Source: Phoronis australis (taxonomy: Eukaryota; Phoronida; Phoronidae). From it: a DNA stretch of 64,000 bases. The translations under genes were made by a program, and so were the position numbers. The notes beneath the pieces are model-generated. The model saw only the letters and a list, made by a program, of their open reading frames with translations. It had not been told where the DNA came from and ran no database searches. Where the stretch lies: NCBI GenBank assembly GCA_002633005.1, contig NMRA01000127.1, forward strand, positions 380,438 to 444,437. Direction: 5' to 3'. This document shows, piece after piece, positions 24,655 through 35,699 of the stretch (position 1 is its first letter; every line of letters starts with the position of its first letter).

Positions 24655-25060
24655 ACAAAACTGTATATTTCAATTCAGTAAAAGTTTGCAGTTTCTGAAA
24701 GTAGAAAACCTGTAGAATTTGATTTATAACTATTCAATGAGGTCGCCTGACTATGTATTGGTAATTTTTAGCAAAAATGAAGATACGTCGATAGCGAAAC
24801 AACTTCAATAATATGGCCAAATTTCATTTCACGTAAATGTTTAAGGATATCTCAAACCTTATTCACAAAAATGGCCTCTTTTACAATATTTCAAAAATGT
24901 CTAGCAAAATACCTTATTTTCATTCTCGGGGAACTTCAAATACGAAATATACATCATGTAGCGAGAAAAACGAATTTTACATAACCACCTTGGAACGTCG
25001 CAACCTCTGGAAATTTGTTTATTACTCTAATATCCGAGGTCAAAGGTTACAGGGCTGTCA
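24655..25060 (+). repeat. Interspersed repeat A, diverged copy 5
   Basis: Recognisable by TTCTGAAAGTAGAAAACC, a GTAGAATTTGA segment, TATGGCCAAATTTC and an AATGTTTAAGGATATCTCAA segment. More diverged than the others. Confidence 0.4.
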
Positions 25061-25524
25061 CTCAAATCGAATCACTCGCCAGGCATAAAGCAGCTCCTTA
25101 TGAATCCTCAGTCCTTTCATTCACTGTGTCGCCATAGTATTGAGTCAACGAGGTTTACATACGAGAGATAGATGCCGTGGAAAAACGAAGTCGTGCATCT
25201 GCATGCACACAACAGTTGGTGAATATTAGACATCCAGCCGATAAATATCAGCAAAAAAACTTAAAATATTAGTTTTCAGCCTTTTTGCTCATGCGACCAT
25301 TGAGAACAAATGCTTCGAGTCACCACAAGCCTCTGTCACTTTGTGTTCATGAACACACCAAGTTGTGAAAAGCAAAAAATGTTCATCCAAATTCATTAAT
25401 TTGATAGGTAATTTAACATTTCAATGTTTCGATCTTACACCCTTTAACCACCGACTCGATTTGTGTTCTCCATTTGGTACTTGGTTTCAAATTAGTCTCT
25501 TGGCGCGTGGTGTGTATAACAATG

Positions 25525-25558
25525 AACTGTTGACCTACTTTAAAGTAGGTCAACAGTT
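25525..25558. repeat. 34-bp perfect palindrome
   Basis: AACTGTTGACCTACTTT at 25525-25541 is followed at once by its exact reverse complement. A weaker copy of the half-sites follows (GTTGACATACTT ... ATAGGTCAAC, to about 25580). It can form a cruciform or hairpin. The AGGTCAAC/GTTGACCT half-sites also resemble nuclear-receptor half-sites (AGGTCA), but their arrangement as everted repeats is only suggestive. Confidence 0.95.
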
Positions 25559-25864
25559 GACATACTTAAAAATAGGTCAACCGTTTACCCTGCCATGGTT
25601 GGAGATAGTCACAAAGTTAAAATGTTTTAATGATAATTAAGTTAATTACGCACTGCAAATTCAGTTGACATTGCACGTGAATGTTGAAATAATAAACATG
25701 GCTAAGGCATGTTGCATTGACCGAAAACAAGTTTTTACCGAATAATTAACCGAAGACCTACATCTTCCAACTTCATCGACTTTTTCTTGGCTTCGACAAA
25801 TCAACTTAATTTGAACCTAGGAGCACGAGTTCTCGAAAACGGCTCAGTGGATTTTGCTAAAACT

Positions 25865-26080
25865 TTTCAAATTTAGTATTTATTCATCAATCTCAAAAAC
25901 ACTGTTAGGATTTTCAATAGAAGGGCCTTAGTTTTTGCCTAATAAAACAGATGAATTCGACTGCTATTATTTACAAAAATACCCTGCATTTTGTGAGTTG
26001 ATTTGTCATAGAAACCAAACTAAAGGACTAATCAAAATTCCTAACAGTGTTCTTGAGACAACTGGTGAAGTTTTCATATA
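25865..26080. repeat. Inverted pair of repeat A fragments
   Basis: CTCAAAAACACTGTTAGGA at about 25891 recurs inverted as TCCTAACAGTGTTCTTGAG at about 26038, with similar flanks and a spacer near 90 bases. Both match the repeat A segment around its ATCTCAAAAACACTGTTAC landmark. Confidence 0.5.
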
Positions 26081-26289
26081 AAAAAATTTCATTAATATTG
26101 ACTGAGGGGTTATTTTCCTATGAATGTACCTTTGATTTAAAAGGGTTTTAATGTAATAATAATTACAACAATAATGATAATGATAATAAATAGCACACAA
26201 ATTCAAAACATATTTTTACAATTTCTGGTCTTTTGCCATTCAGAAAATATATACTTTTACTAGTTGACAACGCCTGGCTTTTTGATATA

Positions 26290-26555
26290 TGAGATTGAAT
26301 AGAGGCCACTAAATAAGGTTTGAGGTAACTTTAAGATGAAATTTCATAAACACTGTTACAGTTTTCTAAATAATCATTCCATTTTCTTGTTTATTCATGA
26401 AGATAATAAAAGTCATATTTTTGATAGCCCCTCATACGAAAGTGGAACATTTTAAAAACAGAACAGTGCATAAAGCATAGTATCTGAAAGATTCATATGA
26501 ATAGGATCAGCCATTTCTGAGATAAGATGTTCCGAAGTTTGCCAAATTTATGAAA
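26290..26555 (+). repeat. Interspersed repeat A, copy 6
   Basis: Contains AACACTGTTACAGTTTTCTA, TTATTCATGAAGAT, ATTTTTGATAGCCCCTCA, GTGGAACATTTTAAAAACAG, GCATAAAGCATAGTATCTG and AAGATGTTCCGAAG in family order. A (TGG)n run follows directly. Confidence 0.65.
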
Positions 26556-26559
26556 TGAT

Positions 26560-26582
26560 GGTGGTGGTGGTGGTGGTGGTTT
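26560..26582. repeat. (TGG)n microsatellite
   Basis: Seven TGG units abutting the 3' end of a repeat A copy. Confidence 0.95.
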
Positions 26583-26737
26583 TGGTGCTTGTGCTGTAGT
26601 AAGTTGCTCTTAACTTATCTCATTGTTTTAAGCAAAAATGATTCCTGTGTGTCAAAATTTTGCTGGCCTAAAGTTTCCGGCATTGTTTTATTTCAAATGA
26701 GATACACTAGATCACGTGAACTGCTGATTACCACATA

Positions 26738-27060
26738 TTTACGTTTCCTGTATGGTACGCTTCTCTATGAGAACCCTTATTACCTTATCCTTATGTTTCG
26801 TTTATGGTGCACCTTATCACAAAAACTATAATTATCCATCCTTATGCTTCCACTATGATACACCTTACCACTAAAACTGAAATGACCGCATCCTTATATT
26901 TTAGCTACGGTACACCTTACCAAATAAACCGAAATTACCCCATTTTCCTGTTTCAACTATGCTACGCCTTGCCATGTAAGCAATTATTCCCAACCTTGTC
27001 GTTTACCTGTAGTACATTTTACCATGATTACCCTATCCCATCCTTGGTATTCATTGCACA
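26738..27060. repeat. ~52-bp degenerate tandem repeat
   Basis: Six or seven units share TTATGTTTCNACTATGGTACACC then TTACCANNAAAACTGAAATTACCCCATCC-like sequence. Unit starts lie near 26738, 26791, 26842, 26894, 26945 and 26995. Open frames at 26589-27082 are the repeat read in one frame. Confidence 0.85.
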
Positions 27061-28304
27061 TTACAACCATTCTCAACAATGAGTAGTGTTATAAATAGTC
27101 ACCTATCCCTTTTATCCAATTTGAGAACAGTGTTGGATAACAACCAAAGGCAAACACAAAATTACCCAATGATAAGCACACCTTACCCATACCTATTCAG
27201 GTAAATTGAATAAACCAAGAACCACACTCTCCTTAAAAAGTAATATTTATGCTTGGTCATATCAGTTTGCCTACTGGTGGTAAATCTGACAATTGTTTAG
27301 TTAAAGCCAATTGCTCTGTGTAGCTAAATGTTTTGTCCTGCCTAGTCAGTCTTGAGCTATACAAATACACAGTTTTGTTTACACAGCAAAGCAGCCTTTG
27401 TGTTTCTAAATAGGCTAAATAGTGGAATAGCTGTCTGGTGTATTGGTTAGAGTTGAGAAGTGTGGAGAAGCATTACTCAGCCATTCTGATTGACTCTGTC
27501 TGGCACTTAGCTCATTACTAATTCTACATAGCATAGTATAGTGGTTAGATGGGTTGATATTGCAATAGTCAATTAGCGTGAAGTGGCTAAAGACAGGATT
27601 ATCCATTCACACCTTGGAGACAGGTAAGGTTTCATGACCAGTTCTTCCCTATTATTTCATGTTGGTGATCAAATGTCTCAACACACTTGGCATTTGCTTG
27701 GTTAGCACACAGTACTGTTGACAGTTTAAACACTAACTGGGTTGGCAGTTGTAAGCTATGTAGGTTGTTAGAGCCGTATCAAAATCAATTTACACTATGT
27801 GAAGTGATTGAACACTGGGTAGTGGTGCTGTATTAGATGATTTGCAGTCACTGTGTGTAAACTAGTAGTAGGGGTACAGTGACATGGGAATGGAAGTTAT
27901 CGCACAATTGGTGAAACCTGATAATAGCTTTTGTGATCGATCTGCCTGCAAAGATTTGTTGGAAAGAGCTGCTAGGTGGTGTTGCATTTTCTTGTATGTA
28001 ACCTTTATTAAAGTCTACGTTGTAGTAGATTGAAATGGCCTATCATAAATTCGTATTTAAAGTTTAACTTTTTGGTGAAGTTTTAGTTAGACAGTTTGTT
28101 GCTACCTTTTCCTTTGAAATGTAAATTTTGACCTGCTTGATCTTGTTTTGTAGCTATGTCTTTAAGTCATGTGCTGTTATTTGCAGTATTGGCACATTGT
28201 TTTTTTGGTAGCCAGGTGGCTATTAATAGTGATTGACGTTGCATGTATTTCGCTACTTGAAAGGCAGTTTATGGCTACATTGCTATTGTCTGACTGTTTT
28301 GTAG

Positions 28305-28396
28305 TTACGTATTTTGGCAAATTAAGGTGGCAGACAGAAAGAGAACGTAGAAATTTACAAGGAGACACCAGTGAAGTAAATGTCTTACCTGTATAA
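28305..28396 (+). CDS. Candidate terminal exon, unidentified gene
   Basis: A long pyrimidine-rich stretch with CTGAC 10-15 bases upstream and TTTTGTAG ends at 28304, an excellent acceptor. The open frame then gives TYFGKLRWQTERERRNLQG and DTSEVNVLPV before a TAA at 28394-28396. The charged, low-hydrophobic tail looks like real coding sequence, perhaps a cytoplasmic C-terminus. The frame is open further upstream (hydrophobic, to 28169), so the exon could be longer, using an acceptor TTATTTGCAG at about 28187. A polyadenylation signal follows 119 bases after the stop. The family is not recognised and no upstream exon could be joined with confidence. Confidence 0.4.
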
Positions 28397-28514
28397 AGGC
28401 AGTCATAATTAGAAACATTATTCTTCAAATGCTCCATGAATATTCATAAGCATTTGTCTTCCTATAGACACGTTATGTAAAGGATCTTCTTCCTTTAGCA
28501 CTACCGAGTCTTTT

Positions 28515-28520
28515 AATAAA
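28515..28520 (+). terminator. AATAAA polyadenylation signal
   Basis: Canonical hexamer 119 bases downstream of the TAA of the candidate terminal exon, giving a short plausible 3' untranslated region. Confidence 0.4.
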
Positions 28521-28529
28521 ACCGTAGAA

Positions 28530-30590
28530 ATCAATTCTATCCTGTTGTTTTTTCCACCCATAAGTAATAGACTGACGACACGTTAATGAATATTTTGGAC
28601 ACCACATTTTTTACCTGAAACCAGAGCCGTATCCGCTTGGACTTGTCCTATTTGAAATAAAAACAGACTTGTAGGAGATGTCTCAACAAACACTTACATG
28701 ACGTTTATTTGATAAATTTGTTGCAGAGTAAACTGCCATAATGCTAATATCCATGTAAAGGAAAACTTATACAGTTCCTCAGTAGTCCCATTCGTGCCAG
28801 TCTTTTTGCAGAATTTTTTGGTATCTTTTCTAGCATCTCAGTTTTGCCGCAGTTTCTGACCAGCCCAAGTAAGCTTGAGCGGCCACTGGACTTTTTGTGC
28901 TGTGTTAATTTTTGTTTGCAAAAATTCAAGTCCTCTCTGCATGTTACCCTAGCAAACCTTGCCCCAAGAAAATCTTACCCTCGTCAGCCAAACATCCACA
29001 CTACACACCTGACACCTTGTGAGTCGATGGAAATAATCACTCTGTTCATGCCAGACGTTGCAAAATATTTCGCTTTTATGGCTCTGCCCATGCTGAGCAT
29101 TAAATAGCCATTGAGTATTTGCGTTTTTCGTGTCAATTTTTTGTGCATTCTCGTAGTTGCGTAATGGCCATAAAATGTGTTTTACATCAATAAAGTAAGG
29201 GTCAAAGTGCACGATGTTATTAAGATTAGAAGAAAATTGGGTGAAAATGAAGGCACCTGTATGCGTGTATGTAACTGTGCAAGCAGCGCAACTGGTCATT
29301 ATGTCCATCTTATCAGGTTTGCGATCACACTGCGGCAAGTTATCCTACCTCCACAAGGTGGGGTAAGTTGTCACAGGTGTGTCCAGTTTCAGGAGCACAA
29401 AAAGCGTTTACACTTACTCCCAAACCAAGCAACAACTCCTTGTTGTTCCAGAGCAACTCACAGGGAACTGCACTTAAATTATCAGCTAAACACTGCCTGT
29501 TCATTACAGACAGGTAGGAAAAAAATTACATAATTATTGTCTGGACCCCAACCAATTGTTACAGGTTGTGGTAATGTGGTAGTGAAGATAATAGACTAAA
29601 ATGCTGTAACTGGGCTTTGCTTGGTAGTCCTAATTACCACTATGTCACTGGCCTTGAAACACCTGTGTATGTGTGTCTTGATAATAGATGGCTCAGTTCC
29701 ACGTCTTTGTCAACGGTCAGATGCCTTGCCATTGCCATGTTACTTTGGGTTGCCGTAGGCGGTGAGTTAAAATCTTTTGTCTATGGTGTTTTGGGTTTAT
29801 GTGTGTTGGTGTAATTCTTTGATCGCCCTATGCTGCTAGTATTCTTTTTAAGCATTGAAAAATATTGTAAATACTCGCAACCTTGGAAGTTTATTTTGTT
29901 AAAAAGCAAAAATACTCCGTTCTAGTATGGTTTGTGCTATACAGTTGTTGTAAATTAATCCTGTAATCAGTTGTCGAAAAATCACAAATCGCAGCTTTGG
30001 AAATTTCCTGCAACTAGGGTGCATTCCATAGAGTGAGCTTGTTGCAACTACCATAAATCAAGATCATTCCAAATCAGGCAAGTGTTTCACAAGTAAACTC
30101 GGGACCTTACTGTCGTAGACTAGCAAAATGGCCACTGCTGAAGTGTTTGGTGGACATGTTGCGGCTCTGCATCCATGTAGGTGTTGCTTGGTGATGTGAA
30201 GGTGTCTGGCAGGCTCTGTGGCACAATGCTATCTATTTCCAGCTCATTTGCACCGCTAATAATGCTTTTATTGAGCCTATCTTGAATGCCCATTGAAGAC
30301 TCAGGATTCACATCAGGTTTTGGGTTGCCCATTGTGTGACTGGCCCACATTTGACTGGTATTTCCGCTTTGTTACAACTGTTCCCTGCATTGGTTGGCCA
30401 AATCAGGTATCTGGGAACACTGTTCTTGAATAACACACTTCATTTGTGAGAAAGGATGTGCTCATCTTGCGATATGTTACATGGTTTGTGGTACTGGATA
30501 AAATTTCATTCCCATCTAGTCATTCAAGTTTTTGTGTACAGGAAATTTTTTTCAATTTAGAAACCAATGTGGTGGCTAGGTGGCCACTAT
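28530..30590. other. No supported gene
   Basis: Contains the longest open frame of the window (129 codons, minus, 28949-29338), without recognisable domain, Met context or splice support. A GTGAGT donor-like site at 29761 follows an ATG-started segment (29688), but no partner exon was found. Confidence 0.35.
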
Positions 30591-30660
30591 ATTCTCTCTT
30601 CTGATGATGGTGTTTGAATAAATAACACCGAAACATGTCAAGTTGATTTAAAACCGTAGT
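30585..30660 (+). ncRNA. Hammerhead ribozyme-like core
   Basis: CTGATGA (30601-30607) is followed by a 6-bp hairpin GGTGTT/AACACC (30609-30614 with 30624-30629, 9-nt loop), GAAA (30630-30633), then CATG and TC. This is the hammerhead order: catalytic box, stem II, GAAA, minimal stem III, U-H cleavage site (after C at 30639). The self-complementary ACATGT stem III is the kind used by dimeric type I hammerheads known from Penelope-like elements and retrozymes. One extra T at 30608 between box and stem II departs from the ideal, and only 3 bp of stem I (CTT/AAG) are obvious. It is probably a relic of such an element; no reverse transcriptase frame lies upstream. Confidence 0.5.
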
Positions 30661-31531
30661 TGTTTTTATTAATGTGGTGGAACAGTGTAATGTTTTATCA
30701 AAATTTTCAATAAAAATAAATGAGATGAAATTTTTACTTCTTTAATTGTAAAGTTTGCGTTGCAGCACTGTCTTCAGTAAACGCATGATGAAATTTTTTT
30801 TATCATTTTTAACAATGCTATGAGGTTTTGAAATTGGAAAATGACAATTTGGCTGCTAGTTTTGTTTGAATATGAGGAAATGTTTCTCTGACGTACTAAA
30901 CTGGTCATAGAGGGAAAATTCTGCGTTCACATGGCAAATTTGACTCGGGGCTAAGAGGGGACTTTTCATGTTGACACTCTCTGGAGTAATGAAAGCATAA
31001 AAGTTACTTCTGATTGATCAGACTCAAGATTTGGAGGACATAAATAGTGATACTACATAGTGGTACATAATTTGAAACTAGTGGAATAAATTCCACTCTC
31101 AGGCCCTCCCATTATTTGTTTAGTTTATGTTCACTAAGTTATTTCAGCGTTTTGACACCGGCAAGGATCGAAATTCTCCGTCTTTATCAGCCACAGCCCT
31201 TGGCTTTGTCGCGGATTCTTCGCTGTGGGAAATACATGGAAAATGATGTCTTTGTTCGTTCATTGATATTTCAAAACGTTTTCCTTTTTTCGTAAGGCAT
31301 TGATATATCCCACCGCACAACAGTGTAATTTTCCAGCATATTAGCAGGAAAGGTGTTAAAATGCTGTTTATACCAGTTAGTTGAAACATCCTGTCTGTAT
31401 TATGTGGGATCTGTAGGTGGCGCTGAATGCCTGTCGACCAAAGACCTGATCGCTGTGTGGCAGGATTGTGAATTTCAGTATGGCATGGCTATTTTGAAAG
31501 TCAGTATTGACACCATTGATACAAGGACGGA

Positions 31532-31735
31532 GGTACACAAAGCTCAATTACTGAGCCACCCTTGTTCTCTCATGGTGTTTCTGTGTGGCGGTGGTACACA
31601 AAGCTCAATCATTGAGCCACCCTAATTACCTGGATCTCTCGTATGGTGAGGTACTCACAGCTTGATTACCCGATCCACCCTCATACCCCGAATCTCTCAC
31701 GGTGTTTCTGTGAGCTAGCCTCATTCCATGGATCC
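31532..31735. repeat. ~60-bp degenerate tandem repeat
   Basis: Three units start GGTACACAAAGCTCAATTAC (31532), GGTACACAAAGCTCAATCAT (31593) and GGTACTCACAGCTTGATTAC (31650), each followed by a GAGCCACCC/GATCCACCC element and then, in the first and third, CTCTCAYGGTGTTTCTGTG. Confidence 0.9.
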
Positions 31736-32504
31736 CTCATGTTGCAGCAAAAAGATTGTTCAACACTAGATCTCAAGTAATCTTATTTTTTCGTTGTAGT
31801 TTTTTTGAGCCCAGAACCCTGATCTGCTGCAACTGGTGAGCAAAGAAAGCAAGTCAGCTTGGAGGTATTGTTGGTAAGTAAAAGAGCTTTTACTAGATCC
31901 CGTTTATATGTTATCATGTTTCCTAATAGTCATGCAAGACCTGGAAAACAACAGAGCTCTTTTCTATGCATGGAAAGTTTATAAGACGAATAATGGCAAA
32001 AACTTGCAGAAATTTTCAGGAGATGAATAAAAAACCCAATTTCGCAGGTGATGTTGTATGTTTGCGCACTCAGTCATGTTTGGCAAGAATTGATCAGTTT
32101 TATATAAAAAGAATTATTTGTGGAAAATGAAAATTCGTCATGATTCTGAATCTCAAAAGTTCAAATTTTTTGCAGAATATGATTTGATCATTTCGTAAGG
32201 ACTCCAACAAATACAGTATAGAGAAATGTATTACTTTCAAGAAGTCTTAGTCTTGTAAAAGGACACCAGAGGGATAACTGTCCCACTGTTGTGCCACCAC
32301 TGTAGTTTGTTTCAGGGAGTAGAACGATTGGGTGGCCACGCTCACATATCACAAAAACGCTGACCAGTAATCATCTTTGATTTAACAGGTCCAGTTACTG
32401 AATGGTTTCCGTTCCCTGCATTTATTTTGCGTGACGTTGATTCAAATTCACTGTTCATTAAATGTTGAACACTTAATATGTTCATTTTGTTAGTCAAACA
32501 ATTT

Positions 32505-32660
32505 AAAGCGGCACTGCACCCGAGCTTTCTGTGAATTTTTTTGGTTTAGGTCACTTATTGTTGTGTAATTGATCTTGTCTTGCTGCTTACTCAGTTTAGG
32601 AGTGAACTCTAGGCTTGGGGAAGATTTGCTGGTTTGTTATTTCTTTAGAACAAGCTCATA
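32505..32660 (+). repeat. Interspersed repeat B, copy 1
   Basis: Matches 33755-33885: CTGTGAATTTT, TTATTGTTGTGTAATTGATC, CTTACTCAGTTTAGGA, then CTTGG and GTTTGTTATTT in the same order. Confidence 0.6.
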
Positions 32661-33754
32661 AAATTTCCGGTGACCAGGTAAACTGCCATTTCCTTCCAAG
32701 TCCAGAAATCACACTTATTTTGACTAAGGAGTAATATGAGACCAATTTCACAACGGTAGATGGCCTCAAAACTTTTGTGATAGAAATCACGTGTTTGTTC
32801 CTGCTTTAAGCAACTTGGAACACATTCGGTGGCTTAAGAAAATGCTTTGCAGTGTCACAAAGAAAAAGCTGAAGTGACTTATTACTGCCAGGAATAAAAA
32901 TCTTCTCATAAATCGGCAGTTCAAGGATATTATATTTGATGAATTGCGTCATTAGTGGTGCAGCCTTGGGAGCCTCGTCTACTTTTTAGAAACCCGAGCC
33001 TAGAAATGCAGAGGAACACTGGAATCCATGCGATCTATTGTGCAACTGTTAAGGAGAAACCTCTTGCGGCTAATGATTTTGTAATACCTATACTGTAATC
33101 CGGTCCCCTTCAATTGTGCCAACAGAATCTTTATCAATTTTTGCATCTAATTGAACTTCCCTGACAGTTTAGTCATTGGGTTGCGTCGAGGAGTGCTTTT
33201 CTTAACATTTTGGGAATGGAAAGGTGTTTTAACTTAAACAAAGATGTGGGTTCGGCAAGTTTTTGCAGTATTTGAAGCAATTTACTTCCTCGTTGTCCAG
33301 TTGTGGATTGGTCACCGACACAAAATAATAAGAGGACATTTAACTGTTGACTTAATAAAAATGTTGTCAATGCAACTAAGTGTGGTTTATTAGCCTGGGT
33401 TGTATAGCTGTATAAATATGCCAATGCATAAGTGGGTGACATACAGATATCAGAAATGTCACCCCCTCGTGATATCCTAAATCCTCCTCTGTTGTCAGCT
33501 AGTTACAATGTTTTGATAACTGTAGTGATATGTCACTGCATGGTGTCGTTGTCTTGGTGACTTCACATTGATTGAATCATCTTGGTGCTCCCAGGTAGAC
33601 TTTTTGAAATTGACCGCATATCTCTTTGTTATCATCGCAAACAAAAGTTATACAAATAGCTTGCCAAAACTATTTATATTAAACTTCCAACAGTTCCTGG
33701 TTTATTTAAAAACTTATTACAGGTTTATACTGGTATTCCCGTAAAACTGCTAAG

Positions 33755-33885
33755 TCCCTGCCTGCTGTGAATTTTGACTTTAGCCCCTTACTGTTGTAAA
33801 ATTGGTCCTGACTGATTCTTACTCAGTTTAAGAATGACCTCTGACCTTGGAAAAAACTTACAGTTTGTTATTTTCCAGATCAGGC
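33755..33885 (+). repeat. Interspersed repeat B, copy 2
   Basis: Same order as copy 1 (CTGTGAATTTT, TTACTGTTGTAAAATTGGTC, CTTACTCAGTTTAAGA, CTTGGAAAAA, GTTTGTTATTTT), about 1.2 kb downstream of it in the same orientation. Confidence 0.6.
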
Positions 33886-33889
33886 TCAA

Positions 33890-34105
33890 TAGTGAACATT
33901 GTTCTTATAACCCTTTAGTGTAAGAGCATCAACGCTTCTTTCACTTGACCCAATTTTTAATTCTGACGCGCAAGAGGGCCATTTTGATAGTGCGAGGGCG
34001 AAACTCGACTTATTTCGTTCATGGACATTTTAAGGGTTTGAAGATTTTTGTGTGAATCCTTTTACTGTTACACCCGACAACTTTGACAGTTCGACGGGGT
34101 GATGG
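33890..34105 (+). repeat. Interspersed repeat C, copy 2
   Basis: Pairs with 23150-23345: CTTGACCCAATTTTTAATTC, TTCATGGACATTTTAA, GATTTTTGTGTGAATCC and GGGGTGATGG in order. It directly follows repeat B copy 2. Confidence 0.45.
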
Positions 34106-34589
34106 TGGTGGAAATGACTCATAATGTTGACTTGACCCATGGGGTCATTTTATACACTTGGCATGGTCTCTACAGCATTGCTTCACCCTTAATTCCTATC
34201 TGGAGTGTTAGGTCTTCTTGAAGCTCAGAATTCACAAATGTTAAAAAAGAAGTCACTGCTTGAGCCTGGGCTCAATAAATTGGCTTGCCATGGCAGATCA
34301 CTTTGCTATAAATATTCTCCAGTTTGGGACAGTCTCTAAAGTTTGGGTCAGAAATTCAAGAAGAAATTGAAGTTTCTTTATTCTGTAGAGTGGGACACGA
34401 TGGATTTTGAGGTTCATCATCTTTCTAGAATTTCAGGCACTGTGCTTTGTCTGAAATTCTTGTCAGTTCATAAAATCGTGTAATGCCAACACAATATTTT
34501 CATACATCCTCACTGTGGGTAATGCCGAGATGAGTAATTATATGTCATTGATCGTAATTCTTGAATTTGGGATGACCAACAGAGGTTTA

Positions 34590-35030
34590 TACAGTCCACT
34601 AGTACCGCTGCATGATAACTTCGATAAGTCCGAAGTTGGGGTCGGTGCTCCGCTGTTAAATCCACCTATTTACTGCGAAGTCAACTGGCACTGTTAACTT
34701 CCATCCAGGGGCCTGTTTCAAGAATACTGACTTAGCTAAGACAAATCTTAAATTTCAGTCACTTTTAAGATAAAACAAATTTGTCTTAAGTCCGTTTCGA
34801 GAAAGCGATCTTAAGTTTGACTTAAGATTTGTCTTACCTGTAATTTTGACTAACTTAGCGGATGTGGAAGTTTTAAAGTTTGGAAATTGAGACAAATCGT
34901 AGACTTAAGTAAAAATGAACTTAAGTCAGTATCTTGCAAACAGGCCCTAGGACAGAAGTTAACCATTTCTACTGACCGCATCTCCCCAAAACATCAATGC
35001 CTCAATGTTAGTATGAAATGGCTTACAGAT
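34590..35030 (+). mobile_element. Repeat E, copy 1, split by a MITE
   Basis: CTGTTAAATCCACCTRTTTA, AACTGGCRYTGTTAACTT and, beyond the MITE, AAGTTAACC, ACTGACC and CTCCCCAAAACATC occur in the same order at 54245-54360. Here the element is interrupted at 34709-34947 by a MITE; the copy at 53877-54382 is continuous at that point. Confidence 0.65.
34709..34947. mobile_element. Tourist/Harbinger-like MITE, 239 bp
   Basis: The left end GGGCCTGTTTCAAGAATACT and the right end, inverted, GGGCCTGTTTGCAAGATACT are terminal inverted repeats continuing into CTGACTTA. The flanks are CAG (34706-34708) and TAG (34948-34950), a 3-bp target duplication with one change. GG(G/C)C...GTTT termini with 3-bp CWG/TWA duplications are typical of the PIF/Harbinger superfamily. 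The interior is full of CTTAAGT-type inverted motifs and has no coding frame. The unoccupied site is seen at 54302-54312. Confidence 0.7.
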
Positions 35031-35173
35031 GTATGTCATCTAAATAAAAAAATTGGCATATGGAATGTGGGTTTATAAGCACTTGAACATTTTTGAAGTA
35101 TGCATTTTATATCAGGATTGATTGGTTTGTGGATTTGTACTTTTAAAATGTGCTGAAAGGTAATTTTTTTCAG

Positions 35174-35259
35174 GCTGACATAGAAGTCAAAGAATCACCT
35201 TTTGATTCTCTGGCTCAGAACATACATTCCTGTCAACAATGTTTTTCTCACTTTAACAG
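35174..35259 (+). CDS. Candidate internal exon, unidentified gene
   Basis: Preceded by TAATTTTTTTCAG and followed by AACAG|GTCACT. Only one frame is open; it reads ADIEVKESPFDSLAQNIHSC then QQCFSHFN and ends with two bases of an Arg/Ser codon (phase 2). The amino-acid mix is protein-like. Joining it straight to the exon at 38885 would give an early stop (TAA after eight codons), so either exons lie between or the two belong to different transcripts. No family recognised. Confidence 0.35.
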
Positions 35260-35699
35260 GTCACTTTTGAATTGTCAGTGTTTACACTCATTGCAGCCCA
35301 CCTGCATGTTTGGGTCATGAGTCTTACACAGGTGATGACACCTGTGTGTAGGCGTGTGAGACTGGATGTGTATTTTTTATTTGCACGTGCAGTATTGGTT
35401 GCGGTCAGAATCAAGTCATAAGTGCCAGTGCTGTGTGGAATTTTGTCTTTCAGTTAGAATGAATCGAATATTCATTTGTTGCTTTCTATTTCTGAATGAT
35501 CTGGTTGAAAGCTGAATTTAATTTTGCAAAACGTCGTATCAAAAATGAGCACTATAAAAATTTCCATAATTATAACAGAGCTAAGGTAAAAACCAACACC
35601 TTTTATTTGTTTTTTTGTCATAAGATGACAGAATTAGCAATTGCATTTGTACAAAACAACTGGAAGCAACTTGAAACCATTTGAAATCATCTAACTTTA

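Noticed and set aside
27417-27622. tRNA A-box-like motifs (GTATAGTGGTTAGATGGG) and a GTAAGG donor
   Set aside because: No B box at the right distance and the candidate exon lacks a good acceptor.
28949-29338. 129-codon minus-strand open frame, the longest uninterrupted one
   Set aside because: No domain, no splice or start context, and an overlapping plus-strand frame of similar quality; within chance for this length of sequence.
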